A stretch of DNA of 64,000 nucleotides. Source: Streptomyces sp. CB02923. GTDB taxonomy: Bacteria; Actinomycetota; Actinomycetes; Streptomycetales; Streptomycetaceae. A program made the position numbers and the translations under genes. Below the pieces are notes generated by a model. That model was not told the origin of the DNA. It made no database searches and saw nothing but the letters and a program-made list of their open reading frames with translations. The DNA lies in assembly GCF_001905005.1 (NCBI RefSeq), contig NZ_LWKZ01000012.1, positions 124,001-188,000 on the forward strand, written 5' to 3'. Of the stretch, positions 49,855-58,528 are shown one piece after another; position 1 is the first letter of the stretch; each line of letters opens with the position of its first letter.

Positions 49855-50415
49855 GTGCGGGAGACCGGCGTGGCCAACGTCAGGACCGTCGTCAGCGGTG
49901 AGGCGGGTGCCGGCGGAGCAGTGCACGGCGGCCCCGGGCGCGCGGGCCGCGCGGCGCACCCCAACGGCCGGTCCGGCGGGCACGGTTCGCCGGCCGTGGA
50001 CCGGCGCTGGCCCTCCGCGGAGCGCAGTGTGCTCCCGGAGGCGCCCCGGACCTGCGACCTGGTGACGGTGCCGGCCCGCCAGGGCCTGGAGGCGGTCGAC
50101 ATCCTGCGGCTGCGGGCCGGTGTCGGCCCGGTCCTGCACGACGACGCGTGCGACACCCTCGGCTTCCTCGTGCCTCCGGGCACGGCCGACGGCTGGGACC
50201 TGCCGGGCAGTGCCTGTACGCAGACGTACGAGCGCGAGGCGCCCGCTGGGGGCGCGCGGGACGCGGGCAGCGCCCCCGCCGAGCCGCCCGTCACGGGCAC
50301 CGACTGGCTGGTGTCCCCGGACGGCGCGTGCGGCACCGCCACCGACCCCGTCGTCCTGCGCGAGGCGCTCGGCGAGGCGGCCCGCACGATCGAGGCCGTC
50401 GACCGCTGCCGCTGA
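49855..50415 (+). CDS. small protein related to the PrimPol-like protein at 36965
   Basis: This 186-residue soluble protein starts at GTG 49855 behind GAGGAGGGG. After a 60-residue disordered N terminus it has LVTVPARQGLEAVDILRLRAG, GPVLHDDACDTLGFLVPPGT and TDWLVSPDGACG, ending with the helix DPVVLREALGEAARTIEAVD. The order and spacing of these blocks match the protein at 36965-37807 (VINAPALFGRDLVDRL, GPVATHRGRILLFAEPGT, RWLVAPD), so both probably share one small fold. In several streptomycetes such genes are divergent from an XRE regulator, as here. The function is unknown. Confidence 0.7.
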   Translation: MRETGVANVRTVVSGEAGAGGAVHGGPGRAGRAAHPNGRSGGHGSPAVDRRWPSAERSVLPEAPRTCDLVTVPARQGLEAVDILRLRAGVGPVLHDDACDTLGFLVPPGTADGWDLPGSACTQTYEREAPAGGARDAGSAPAEPPVTGTDWLVSPDGACGTATDPVVLREALGEAARTIEAVDRCR

Positions 50416-50603
50416 GGCCCGGCGGCCCGGCGGCCTGCGGCCTCGGCGCTGCGCCCGGCGGCCCCGCGCTTCCCGACGCCTGGCCTCGACGGCCCCGCGC
50501 CCCGCCCGTCCCACCTCGGCGGACTCCGGTTCCACCGCCCGGCCTCGGCGGCCTCCCGCTCCACCGGGCACTCTGACCTGGGCGAACGCGGCATACTGGA
50601 GGC

Positions 50604-51470
50604 ATGGCGAAGAGCAGGCGCGGCCGGTCCCGTACGGGGCCCGAAGCCGTGGTGGAAACCGTGGACGGCGGCGTCGCCGAGCTGCGTCCCGACCGGGACC
50701 GGCCGCGCGGCTGGACCCTGCTCGTCGACGGCGCCCCGCAGTCACACGTGGACCTGGACGACCCGGCGTACCTGGACTTCGCGTACCAGCGCCGCCTCGG
50801 GCACATCGTCGATCTCGCCGGGCCGCCCGGCAAGCCCCTCCAGGTGGTGCACCTCGGCGGCGGCGCGCTGACCATGGCGCGCTACGTCGCGGCCACGCGC
50901 CCGCGCTCGACCCAGCAGGCCGTGGAGATCGACGCGCCGCTGGTCCAACTGGTCCGCAGGGAGCTGCCGCTGGACAGCGCCTGGCGGATCAGGGTGCGGG
51001 GCGCGGACGCGCGTGCGGGGCTCGCCAAGATCCCGGACGGCTGGGCGGACCTGGTGATCGCGGACGTGTTCCGCGGTGCCCGTACCCCGGCGCACCTGAC
51101 CAGCGCCGAGTTCGCGGGGGAGGTCGCGCGGGCGCTGCGGCCCGGCGGCTGGTACGCGGCGAACCTCGCGGACGGCCCGCCGCTCGCCTTCGTACGGGCA
51201 CAGGTCGCCACGGTCCGTACGGTCTTCCCCGAGCTGTGCCTGACCGCCGACCCGGCTGTCCTGAGGGGCAAGCGTTTCGGGAACGCCGTACTGCTCGCCG
51301 CCGCCGGGCCGCTCCCGGTCGCCGAGCTGACCCGGCGCGCCGCGACCGATCCGCAGCAAGGCCGGGTCGAACACGGGCGCGCGCTGCTGGACTTCACCGG
51401 AGGGGCGCAGGCGGTGACGGACGCGACCGCGGTGGATTCGCCGTCCCCGCCGCCCGCCGTCTTCACCTGA
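50604..51470 (+). CDS. spermidine synthase-like protein
   Basis: This 288-residue protein has a Rossmann methyltransferase-type fold of the spermidine-synthase family. It has QVVHLGGGALTMARYVA (nucleotide-binding loop), QAVEIDAPLVQLVRREL (acidic residue after strand 2), ADLVIADVFRGARTPAHLT and ALRPGGWYAANLAD. Proteins of this short type in actinobacteria often lack full polyamine-binding residues, so the substrate may differ. ATG 50604 has GGAGGC upstream. The last 35 residues are a disordered tail, and the coding end runs into a 12-base repeat array. Confidence 0.85.
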   Translation: MAKSRRGRSRTGPEAVVETVDGGVAELRPDRDRPRGWTLLVDGAPQSHVDLDDPAYLDFAYQRRLGHIVDLAGPPGKPLQVVHLGGGALTMARYVAATRPRSTQQAVEIDAPLVQLVRRELPLDSAWRIRVRGADARAGLAKIPDGWADLVIADVFRGARTPAHLTSAEFAGEVARALRPGGWYAANLADGPPLAFVRAQVATVRTVFPELCLTADPAVLRGKRFGNAVLLAAAGPLPVAELTRRAATDPQQGRVEHGRALLDFTGGAQAVTDATAVDSPSPPPAVFT

Positions 51471-51521
51471 GCGTTCGTCTGGGCGTTCATCTGGGCGTTC
51501 ACCTGGGTGTGCGTCTGGGCG
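51462..51521 (+). repeat. 12-bp tandem repeat, five units, at a gene end
   Basis: Five consecutive 12-mers follow the pattern TTCRYCTGGGCG. The first (51462-51473) includes the TGA stop of the spermidine-synthase-like gene; the rest lie between it and the convergent secreted-protein gene. Confidence 0.85.
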
Positions 51522-51537
51522 CCGGTCAAGAGCCCGG

Positions 51538-52149
51538 TCAGGTCGCGTGGTTGTCCGTCTCGACCGTCGGCGGGTGGCCGTTCCAGGCGCAGATGACCGA
51601 CGCGTGGCCCGCGCCGCCCCGGAAGTCCACCCGGAGCCACTGGTCCTGCTGCCACACCTGCATCTGCCAGCCCGCGTCCGGGGTGGCCGACACCAGCTGG
51701 GCGGACCGAGTGCCCATGTCGATGACCACCCGGCCGCCCGCGGTGGAGAAGCTCTGGACCGTGCTGCCCGTGGCGGGCGAGGTGCCGTCGCCGGGCGGAG
51801 GGTGCGGGCCGGTACCCGTACCTTTTCCGCCACCGCCGGACACGCCACCGCCGGACGCGCTGCCGTCGGTTTCCTGCTGCTGGTCGCCCGGTTTCGTGGA
51901 CGGTGCGGGGCGGCGGGAGGCCGGTCCGGACGGGCGGGGCCGGTGCGTGGAGGAGGCGCGGGGTGAGGCGTCGCCGTCGGTTCCGGCGTGTGGGGACGGC
52001 GCGTTGTCGGAGCGCGGGAGCGCGCGCGGCGGGTCGTACGCCGTACCGGCCAGCACGGTGTGCACGCCGAACCACGACAGCGTGACGGCGGCGCCCGTTG
52101 CCAGCGTCCAGGCCGCCGTGTGAACCAGTCCTCTGTGCATCCGGCTCAT
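51538..52149 (-). CDS. membrane-anchored exported protein with C-terminal beta domain
   Basis: This 203-residue protein from ATG 52149 has one N-terminal hydrophobic helix (LVHTAAWTLATGAAVTLSWFG), an 80-residue Ser/Pro/Gly-rich linker and a compact C-terminal domain (about 130-200). That domain has VQSFSTAGGRVVIDMGTRSA, GWQMQVWQQDQWLRVDF and SVICAWNGHPPTVE. The C-terminal part looks like a small extracellular beta-sheet domain. I do not recognise the family. The start could also be ATG 52140. It is divergent from the response regulator gene, so it may be a target or sensor of that two-component system. Confidence 0.7.
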   Translation of the reverse strand: MSRMHRGLVHTAAWTLATGAAVTLSWFGVHTVLAGTAYDPPRALPRSDNAPSPHAGTDGDASPRASSTHRPRPSGPASRRPAPSTKPGDQQQETDGSASGGGVSGGGGKGTGTGPHPPPGDGTSPATGSTVQSFSTAGGRVVIDMGTRSAQLVSATPDAGWQMQVWQQDQWLRVDFRGGAGHASVICAWNGHPPTVETDNHAT

Positions 52150-52340
52150 ATTGCACCACGTACCCGGCCGGGGCAGCGGGCCGGAGGTCCCGGGGCGAGC
52201 GGGACAAAGGCGGTGCCACGGGAGGTTCCGGGACGGGACGGATACCATGCGCAACACCGGCTGAAAAGCGGGCTGATGGCCTGCCTCCCGACGTCAATCC
52301 CAGGTAAAGAAGAGCACTCGAATGGCGTACGGTGCCGCCC

Positions 52341-53033
52341 ATGGCAAGTGTGCTCGTGGTCGAGGACGACCAGTTCGTGCGCTCGGCCCTCATCCGGCAT
52401 CTGACCGAGGCGTCCCACACGGTACGCAGCGTCGGTACGGCCCTGGAGGCGCTGCGCGAGGTGGCCCACGTCGGCTTCGACGTGGTCATCCTGGATCTCG
52501 GCCTGCCCGACCTGGACGGGGCGGAGGCCCTGAAGATGCTGCGCGGGATCACCGACGTACCCGTGATCATCGCCACCGCGCGGGACGACGAGGCCGAGAT
52601 CGTCCGGCTCCTGAACGACGGAGCCGACGACTACCTCACCAAGCCCTTCTCGGTGGAGCACCTCTCCGCCCGGATGGCCGCCGTGCTGCGCCGCTCCCGG
52701 GGCACCACCGCGGGCGGCGAACCGCCGTCCCGGGTGCTCCAGGTGGGCGGCCTGAGCATCGACCCGCTGCGCCGCCAGGCCGAACTGGACGGTACGGCGC
52801 TCGATCTGACCCGACGCGAGTTCGACCTGCTCGCCTTCCTCGCCGGCCGCCCGGGTGTCGTCGTGCCCCGCAGGGAACTGCTCGCCGAGGTCTGGCAGCA
52901 GTCGTACGGCGACGACCAGACCATCGACGTCCACCTCTCCTGGCTGCGCCGCAAACTGGGCGAAACAGCCGCCCAGCCGCGGTATCTGCACACCCTGCGC
53001 GGGGTCGGCGTGAAGCTGGAACCGCCGCGGTGA
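52341..53033 (+). CDS. OmpR-family response regulator
   Basis: This 230-residue regulator has a receiver domain with the acidic pair in VVEDDQF, the phosphorylatable Asp in VVILDLGLPDLDG and Lys in DYLTKPFSVEHL. The winged-helix DNA-binding domain has LTRREFDLLAFLAGRPG, then DQTIDVHLSWLRRKLG and LHTLRGVGVKLE. ATG 52341 is used; a GTG at 52332 would add three residues. Neither has a strong ribosome-binding site, so the message may be nearly leaderless. It is followed by its sensor kinase after a 133-base spacer made largely of a 42-base repeat. A chitinase gene lies downstream of the pair. Confidence 0.92.
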   Translation: MASVLVVEDDQFVRSALIRHLTEASHTVRSVGTALEALREVAHVGFDVVILDLGLPDLDGAEALKMLRGITDVPVIIATARDDEAEIVRLLNDGADDYLTKPFSVEHLSARMAAVLRRSRGTTAGGEPPSRVLQVGGLSIDPLRRQAELDGTALDLTRREFDLLAFLAGRPGVVVPRRELLAEVWQQSYGDDQTIDVHLSWLRRKLGETAAQPRYLHTLRGVGVKLEPPR

Positions 53034-53038
53034 CGCCT

Positions 53039-53122
53039 GCGCGGACCGGGTGCCGCGGGACGTACGCGCCGGAGCCGCTCGCGCGGACCGGGTGCCGCCG
53101 GGCGTACGCGCCGGAGCCGCCC
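53039..53122 (+). repeat. 42-bp tandem repeat between response regulator and kinase genes
   Basis: Two 42-base units (53039-53080 and 53081-53122) starting GCGCGGACCGGGTGCCG differ at four or five bases, and a third partial copy follows. The length is a multiple of three and the kinase frame stays open through it, so it could encode a 14-residue repeat if translation began upstream. Confidence 0.85.
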
Positions 53123-53166
53123 GCGCGGGCCGGACGCCTCCCGGCGGCCCTGCCGGAGCCGTCGCC

Positions 53167-54612
53167 GTGAGATGGGCCCTGGTCAAGGTGTGCCTGGCCG
53201 TCACCGCGATGGTCGTGGTGGCCTTCGCCGTACCGCTCGGGCTCGTCGTCAAGGAGATGGCCAAGGACCGCGCGTTCTCCAACGCCGAACGGCAGGCGGC
53301 CACCATCGGCCCCGTCCTGGCCATCACCACCGACCACGCGCAGCTGGCACGCGCCGTCGCCAGCGCCGAGAGCGGACCCGGAGGCTACATCGGCGTCCAC
53401 GTACCGGCGGGCGGAAAGGGCGGCGAGCCCGCCGAGATCGGCTCCCGCCGGGCCAGGCCGGGGGACGTCGACGCCGCGGTCGAACTCGGCCGTGCCTCCG
53501 TCACTCCCGTGCCCGGCGGCTCGGTACTGCTCCAGCCCACCGCCGTGGCCTCCGGCATCGCGGTGGTCGAGGTGTACGTGCCGGACGCCGCGCTCACCAA
53601 CGGCGTCACCACCTCCTGGGTGCTGCTGGCCGGCGTCGGCCTCGCGCTGATCGTCGGCTCGGTCGCCGTCGCCGACCGCCTCGGCACCCGTATGGTGCGC
53701 CCCGCCGAACGCCTCGCCGGCGCCGCCCACGACCTCGGCCGGGGCGAACTGGGCGTACGCGTACGGGAGGACGGCCCCAGGGAACTGCGCTCGGCCGCCG
53801 CCGCGTTCAACGCGATGGCGGACCAGGTCGTCCAGCTCCTGGCCAACGAACGCGAGCTGGCCGCCGACCTTTCCCACCGCCTGCGCACCCCGCTGACCGT
53901 GCTGCGCCTGAACGCCGCCTCGCTCGGCGAGGGGCCGGCCGCCGACCAGACCCGGGAGGCGGTCGCCCAGCTGGAGCGTGAGGTCGACCAGATCATCCGC
54001 ACCGCCCGGCAGCAGAAGGCGCACGCCCGGCAGGCGGCCTTCGCGGCCGGCTGCGACGCGGCCGAGGTGATCCGGGAGCGGATGGACTTCTGGTCGGCGC
54101 TCGCGGAGGACGAGGGGCGCACGGTGCGCGTCGCGGGCGCGGACCGGCCGGTACGCGTCCCCGTCGCACGCCCCGACCTCGCCGCGGCGCTGGACGCGAT
54201 GCTCGGCAACGTCTTCCGGCACACCTCCGAAGGCACCGCCTTCGCGGTGGACGTGCACAACGCCGAGGACGCGGTGATCGTGCTGGTCTCGGACGCCGGG
54301 CCGGGCATCGACGACCCGGACGCGGCCCTGCGGCGCGGCCACGGGGACGGCGGGGACGGGTCCACCGGGCTCGGCCTGGACATCGTGCGGCGGCTCGCGG
54401 AGACGACCGGCGGGGACGTCCGCATCGGCCGGTCCGTGCTGGGCGGCACCGAGGTGCGGGTGTGGCTGGCGCTGGACGGCGCCCGGCGGGCCCGCGCGGG
54501 ACGCCGCCGGCACACCGGACACCGCCTGCGCCGACGGCTGGGGCGGCGCCTGGGCCGCTCGCGGGGGCGGCGGGCGGCAGGGCGTACGCAGGCCGGTTCC
54601 GGTGGAGGGTGA
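53167..54612 (+). CDS. sensor histidine kinase
   Basis: This 481-residue membrane kinase has an N-terminal helix (LVKVCLAVTAMVVVAFAVPLG), an extracytoplasmic loop of about 110 residues, a second helix (WVLLAGVGLALIVGSVAVA), then HAMP. The dimerisation domain has the phospho-accepting His in AADLSHRLRTPLTVLRLN. The ATPase domain has MLGNVFRHT (N box), DAGPGID (G1) and STGLGLDIVRRLAE (G2). The C-terminal 45 residues are an arginine-rich tail. GTG 53167 has GGAG upstream; the frame is open to 53050 through the 42-base repeat. It phosphorylates the regulator encoded just upstream. The signal is not known. Confidence 0.92.
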   Translation: MRWALVKVCLAVTAMVVVAFAVPLGLVVKEMAKDRAFSNAERQAATIGPVLAITTDHAQLARAVASAESGPGGYIGVHVPAGGKGGEPAEIGSRRARPGDVDAAVELGRASVTPVPGGSVLLQPTAVASGIAVVEVYVPDAALTNGVTTSWVLLAGVGLALIVGSVAVADRLGTRMVRPAERLAGAAHDLGRGELGVRVREDGPRELRSAAAAFNAMADQVVQLLANERELAADLSHRLRTPLTVLRLNAASLGEGPAADQTREAVAQLEREVDQIIRTARQQKAHARQAAFAAGCDAAEVIRERMDFWSALAEDEGRTVRVAGADRPVRVPVARPDLAAALDAMLGNVFRHTSEGTAFAVDVHNAEDAVIVLVSDAGPGIDDPDAALRRGHGDGGDGSTGLGLDIVRRLAETTGGDVRIGRSVLGGTEVRVWLALDGARRARAGRRRHTGHRLRRRLGRRLGRSRGRRAAGRTQAGSGGG

Positions 54613-54618
54613 GCGGCC

Positions 54619-54692
54619 CCGGGCGCGGTCGGCACCGGGCGCGGTCGGAACCGGGCCGGGTCCGGGCCGGGTCCGGGGCGGGTCCGGGGCGT
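54619..54692 (+). repeat. GC-rich minisatellite after the kinase gene
   Basis: CCGGGCGCGGTCGGMA occurs twice (54619-54634, 54635-54650), then CCGGGCCGGGT-like units repeat about four times with an 11-base period. It lies in the 272-base gap before the chitinase gene. Confidence 0.7.
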
Positions 54693-54722
54693 CCGGTGGC
54701 CCGTTCGGCCGCCGTGCTTAAC

Positions 54723-54741
54723 CGGTCCCTTTCGGTCCCTT
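54723..54741 (+). promoter_or_regulatory. 9-bp direct repeat with 10-base period upstream of the chitinase gene
   Basis: CGGTCCCTT occurs at 54723-54731 and 54733-54741, one helical turn apart, about 145 bases before the start codon. Tandem response-regulator sites often have this spacing, and a two-component system is encoded immediately upstream. The DasR-type TGGTCTAGACC box is not present here. Confidence 0.5.
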
Positions 54742-54884
54742 AAGAGCGCCATAAGACTTCCATATGCATCGCTGAAACCGCCTTTTGCCCGTTTCCTGAT
54801 CGCTAGCGTGCGGGACGCACCACCACACCACTGCACCACCGCACCACCGTCTCTCCCCCCCCACGACGAACAGGCAGGCACGAC

Positions 54885-55931
54885 ATGAGTTCCACGGCAC
54901 ACCGCCGCCGCAAGAGCCGCAAGGCCAAGCTGATCGGTACGGCCGCGGCGGCGGCGCTGGCAGCGGGCGGCGCCTTCGCCGTCGCCGGTTCGGCGCTGGC
55001 CACCAAGGCACCGGAAGCCGGTACGGCGGCCAAGTCAGGCGGTGCCTTCACCCCGTACATCGACACGTCCCTGTACCCCGCGTACGACATGGCCGACACC
55101 GTCTCGAAGACCGGTGTGAAGACCTTCAACCTCGCCTTCGTCACCTCCGGCGGCGGCTGCGAACCGAAGTGGGGCGGCGCGGGCGCGCTGGGCGACGACG
55201 CGGTGGCCAAGCAGATACCGGCACTGCGCAAGGCCGGCGGCGACGTACGGGTCTCCTTCGGCGGCGCCAACGGCTCCGAACTCGGACTGGCGTGCAAGTC
55301 GGCGGCCGAGCTGGCCGCCGCGTACGGCAAGGTCGTCGACAAGTTCGCCCTCAAGAAGGTCGACTTCGACATCGAGGGCGGCGCGCTGCCGGACGCCGCG
55401 GCCAACACCCGGCGCGCCCAGGCCATCGCGCAGCTCCAGAAGAAGCACCCCGGCCTGGACGTCTCCTTCACGCTGCCGGTCATGCCCGAGGGCCTGACGC
55501 AGGACGGCGTGAACCTGGTCGCCGACGCCAAGAAGAACGGCGTGAAGATCTCCGCCGTCAACATCATGGCGATGGACTACGGCGCTTCCTACGACGGCGA
55601 CATGGGCACGTACGCCGTCCAGGCCGCCACCGCCACCCAGGGGCAGCTCAAGAAGACGCTCGGCCTCGGTGACGCGGCCGCCTGGAAGGCCGTCGCCGTG
55701 ACCCCGATGATCGGCGTCAACGACGTGCAGAAGGAGATATTCACGGTCGAGGACGCCAAGGAACTGGTCACGTTCGCACAGTCCAAGCACCTCGCCTGGC
55801 TGTCGATGTGGTCCTCGACGCGCGACAAGGCGTGTCTCGGCGGCCCCCAGAACTCGGCTCAGCCGACGTGCAGTTCCCTCTCCCAGAACCCGCTCGACTT
55901 CACCAAGGCGCTCGGCTCCTACCAGGGCTGA
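54885..55931 (+). CDS. secreted GH18 chitinase
   Basis: This 348-residue exported enzyme has a basic start and signal peptide (KLIGTAAAAALAAGGAFAVA), then a single GH18 barrel. The catalytic motif KVDFDIEGG contains Asp160, Asp162 and Glu164 (the DxxDxDxE equivalent), preceded by VRVSFGGANGSELG and followed by FTLPVMPEGL and AVNIMAMDYG. It has no chitin-binding module. GH18 enzymes hydrolyse chitin with retention. ATG 54885 has CAGGCAGG upstream. The gene follows a two-component system, an arrangement reminiscent of chiS/chiR with chitinase C in other streptomycetes. A strong hairpin follows. Confidence 0.93.
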   Translation: MSSTAHRRRKSRKAKLIGTAAAAALAAGGAFAVAGSALATKAPEAGTAAKSGGAFTPYIDTSLYPAYDMADTVSKTGVKTFNLAFVTSGGGCEPKWGGAGALGDDAVAKQIPALRKAGGDVRVSFGGANGSELGLACKSAAELAAAYGKVVDKFALKKVDFDIEGGALPDAAANTRRAQAIAQLQKKHPGLDVSFTLPVMPEGLTQDGVNLVADAKKNGVKISAVNIMAMDYGASYDGDMGTYAVQAATATQGQLKKTLGLGDAAAWKAVAVTPMIGVNDVQKEIFTVEDAKELVTFAQSKHLAWLSMWSSTRDKACLGGPQNSAQPTCSSLSQNPLDFTKALGSYQG

Positions 55932-55957
55932 CCGGCACCACGAAGCCACACCCCCGG

Positions 55958-55995
55958 GCGGGACACAGCGGCCACCCCCCACCGCTGTGTCCCGC
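55958..55995. terminator. terminator between chitinase and bglC
   Basis: GCGGGACACAGCGG (55958-55971) and CCGCTGTGTCCCGC (55982-55995) are perfect 14-base arms around a C-rich 10-base loop. It sits between convergent genes and probably works for both. Confidence 0.85.
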
Positions 55996-56016
55996 CGCTC
56001 TGGTGAAGGCGTCGCA

Positions 56017-57468
56017 TCAGGCGGTCACATCGCTGCTCAGGGTGGGCAGTTCGTTCGTGCGCGCCACGCCCGCGTACCAGTGGGCACTCGACTTGGGCGT
56101 ACGGGCCTGCGTCGTGAAGTCCACGTACACCGATCCGAACCGCTTGCTGTAGCCGTACGCCCACTCGAAGTTGTCCATCAGCGACCACAGGAAGTAGCCG
56201 CGCAGGTCGGCGCCGTCGGTGAGCGCGCGGTGCGCGGCGGCGAGGTGCGCGTGGACGTAGGCGATGCGCTCCGGGTCGTGCACCGCGCCCTCGGCGTCGG
56301 GCCGGTCGTCGTAGGCCGCGCCGTTCTCGGTGACGAACAGAGGCAGGCCGGGGGCCTCCCGGTGGCAGCGCATGAGCAGGTCGTAGAGGCCGGTCGGGTC
56401 CACGGACCAGCCCATCGCCGTGCGGTCGCCCGGCGGCTGGTGGAAAGCGACCCGGTCGCCGCCCGGCCAGGGCGAACGGGCCCCGGCGCCGTGCCCGTCG
56501 TGCCGCGGCGGAGGGGCGTTGTCAGTGCTGCCTGATACCACTGTGGGTGTGTAGTAGTTGATGCCCAGCGCGTCGAGGGGGTGCTTGATGACGGTGAGAT
56601 CGCCATCGCGGACGAAGGTCCAGTCGGTGATACGCGCGGTGTCCGCGAGGAGGTCCGCGGGATATGCGCCGTGCAGCAGGGGCCCGGTGAAGATACGCGT
56701 CGCCAGCGCGTCGATCCGCCGCTGAGCGTCCAGGTCCGCGGGCGCGTCGGAGCGGGCCCGCACGGCCGCCGGATTGAGGCTGATCATGATCCGGCCACGG
56801 GCGGGCAGCGCGGCGCGCAGCGCCTGGGCGGCGAGCCCGTGTGCGAGGTTGAGGTGGTGCGCGGCACGCAGAGCGGCTGCGGGGTCGGTTCGGCCGGGCG
56901 CGTGCACCCCCGACCCGTAACCGAGGAACGCGCTGCACCACGGCTCGTTGAGGGTGGTCCACCACTCGACACGGTCGCCGAGGGCTTCCGCCACGATCGC
57001 CGCGTAGTCGGCGAAGCGCTGCGCGGTGTCCCGGTGCGGCCAGCCGCCTCCCGAGGCGGAGCCGCCGTGGATGTCGGCCTCCAGCTCCTGCGGCAGGTCC
57101 CAGTGGTAGAGCGTGAGCACCGGCCGGATGCCGTGGGCGAGGAGGTCGTCGACGAGCCGGCGGTAGAAGTCGAGCCCGCGCTGTACGGCGGGCCCGCGGC
57201 CGGTCGGCTGGACCCGCGGCCAGGAGACGGAGAAGCGGTAGGCGCCGAGGCCCAGGGCGGACATCAGCTCCACGTCCTCGTGGCGCCGGTGGAAGTGGTC
57301 GACGGCGACGTCACCGGTGTCGCCCCCGGCGACCTTGCCGGGGGTGTGACTGAAGGTGTCCCAGATCGACGGGGTGCGGCCGCCCTCCCGGGCGGCACCC
57401 TCGACCTGATAGGCGGCGGTGGCCGCACCCCAGACGAAGCCGGGCGGAAAGCGAAGGGGGCTGGACAT
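56017..57468 (-). CDS. bglC: beta-glucosidase, glycoside hydrolase family 1 (BglC)
   Basis: This 483-residue cytoplasmic enzyme has the GH1 acid/base Glu175 in [11 protein letters not shown] and the nucleophile Glu in [12 protein letters not shown]. The N-terminal [20 protein letters not shown] and the C-terminal [21 protein letters not shown] are canonical. No signal peptide is present, which fits cleavage of imported cellobiose or cello-oligosaccharides to glucose. ATG 57468 has GGGAG upstream. It follows cebG in the same direction after 208 bases and is, by family knowledge, the catabolic partner of the Ceb transporter and part of the CebR regulon. Confidence 0.95.
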   Translation of the reverse strand: MSSPLRFPPGFVWGAATAAYQVEGAAREGGRTPSIWDTFSHTPGKVAGGDTGDVAVDHFHRRHEDVELMSALGLGAYRFSVSWPRVQPTGRGPAVQRGLDFYRRLVDDLLAHGIRPVLTLYHWDLPQELEADIHGGSASGGGWPHRDTAQRFADYAAIVAEALGDRVEWWTTLNEPWCSAFLGYGSGVHAPGRTDPAAALRAAHHLNLAHGLAAQALRAALPARGRIMISLNPAAVRARSDAPADLDAQRRIDALATRIFTGPLLHGAYPADLLADTARITDWTFVRDGDLTVIKHPLDALGINYYTPTVVSGSTDNAPPPRHDGHGAGARSPWPGGDRVAFHQPPGDRTAMGWSVDPTGLYDLLMRCHREAPGLPLFVTENGAAYDDRPDAEGAVHDPERIAYVHAHLAAAHRALTDGADLRGYFLWSLMDNFEWAYGYSKRFGSVYVDFTTQARTPKSSAHWYAGVARTNELPTLSSDVTA

Positions 57469-57626
57469 GGCGGTACTCCCGTTCACGAGGACGCGGCACA
57501 CGGCACGGGCCGTGCGGAGCGCGTGGCGCGAGTGGTGCATGTGGAGCGGCTGGTGCGGATGGTTGGACTGGTGCGGATGGTTCGACTGGTTCGCGGAGAC
57601 GGCCCGGCCCGCGGGCAGACTCGTAC

Positions 57627-57650
57627 GGAGCCGGAGCCGGAGCCGGAGCC
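57627..57650 (+). repeat. GGAGCC hexanucleotide repeat, four units
   Basis: Four perfect copies of GGAGCC lie between cebG and bglC. Just before it, at 57552-57595, an ACTGGTGCGGATGGTT-like 18-base unit is repeated two to three times. The gap (57469-57676) holds no gene or obvious CebR box. Confidence 0.85.
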
Positions 57651-57676
57651 CGGGGAGTGGCGTGGCGGCTCACCGG

Positions 57677-58519
57677 TCAGCCCTTGACCGCGCCCTGCAT
57701 GATCCCCCCGACGATCTGCTTGCCGAACAGGACGAACGCGACGAGCAGCGGCAGCGTGCCCAGCAGCGCGCCCGCCATGATCACGGACTGGTCGGGGATG
57801 TAGCCGCGCCCGAGACCGGTCAACGCCACCTGCACGGTCGGGTTGCCGTTCTGCGTCAGCGCGATGATCGGCCAGAAGAAGTCGTTCCACGCCTGGACGA
57901 AGGTCAGCAGACCGAGCACCGCCATCGCGGGCCGCGCGGCCGGGAAGACGACGTGCCACACCACGCGCCAGCTGTTCGCGCCGTCCGTGCGCGCCGCCTC
58001 GATCAGCTCGGTCGGCAGGGCCTGGAGCAGGTACTGCCGCATGAAGAAGACACCGAAGGCGCTGACGAGGGTGGGCAGGATGACCGCCTGCAACTGGTCG
58101 GTCCACTCCAGCTCGGCGACGGTCATGAACAGCGGTACGACACTGAGCTGCGGCGGCACCATCATCGTGCCGATCACCAGCAACAGCAGCAGCTTCTTCG
58201 CCCGGAAGCGCAGCTTGGCGAAGGCGAACCCGGCGACGGTCGAGAACACCACCGTGCCCGCCGCGATCGTCGTGGCGACCACTGTGGTGTTCAGCAGCGC
58301 CGCGCCCATGTTGGCGTCGGACCAGGCCGTACCGAGGTTCTTGAGCAGATTCCCGCCGAACCAGAACGGCGGCGGCGTCTGCGCGAGCCGGGTGTTGCTG
58401 CGGGAGGCGGCGACGGCGGTCCACAGCAGCGGGAAGAGCGACCCGGCGGTGAAGAGGATCAGCACCACATAGGTCACCTTGCCGCCGTGCAGCTGCCGCC
58501 CGGCGCGTCGGGTTGTCAT
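57677..58519 (-). CDS. cebG: cellobiose/cellotriose ABC transporter permease CebG
   Basis: This 280-residue permease of the CUT1 sugar family has six helices, beginning KVTYVVLILFTAGSLFPLLW. The EAA loop is ELIEAARTDGANSWRVVWHV, and MMVPPQLSVVPLF is typical of MalG-like subunits. It forms the cellobiose and cello-oligosaccharide channel with CebF. ATG 58519 has GAGGAGGAG upstream, nine bases after the cebF stop. Energy comes from a shared ATPase (MsiK in streptomycetes), which is not encoded in this window, in keeping with the known Ceb system. Confidence 0.93.
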   Translation of the reverse strand: MTTRRAGRQLHGGKVTYVVLILFTAGSLFPLLWTAVAASRSNTRLAQTPPPFWFGGNLLKNLGTAWSDANMGAALLNTTVVATTIAAGTVVFSTVAGFAFAKLRFRAKKLLLLLVIGTMMVPPQLSVVPLFMTVAELEWTDQLQAVILPTLVSAFGVFFMRQYLLQALPTELIEAARTDGANSWRVVWHVVFPAARPAMAVLGLLTFVQAWNDFFWPIIALTQNGNPTVQVALTGLGRGYIPDQSVIMAGALLGTLPLLVAFVLFGKQIVGGIMQGAVKG

Positions 58520-58528
58520 GGCTCCTCC

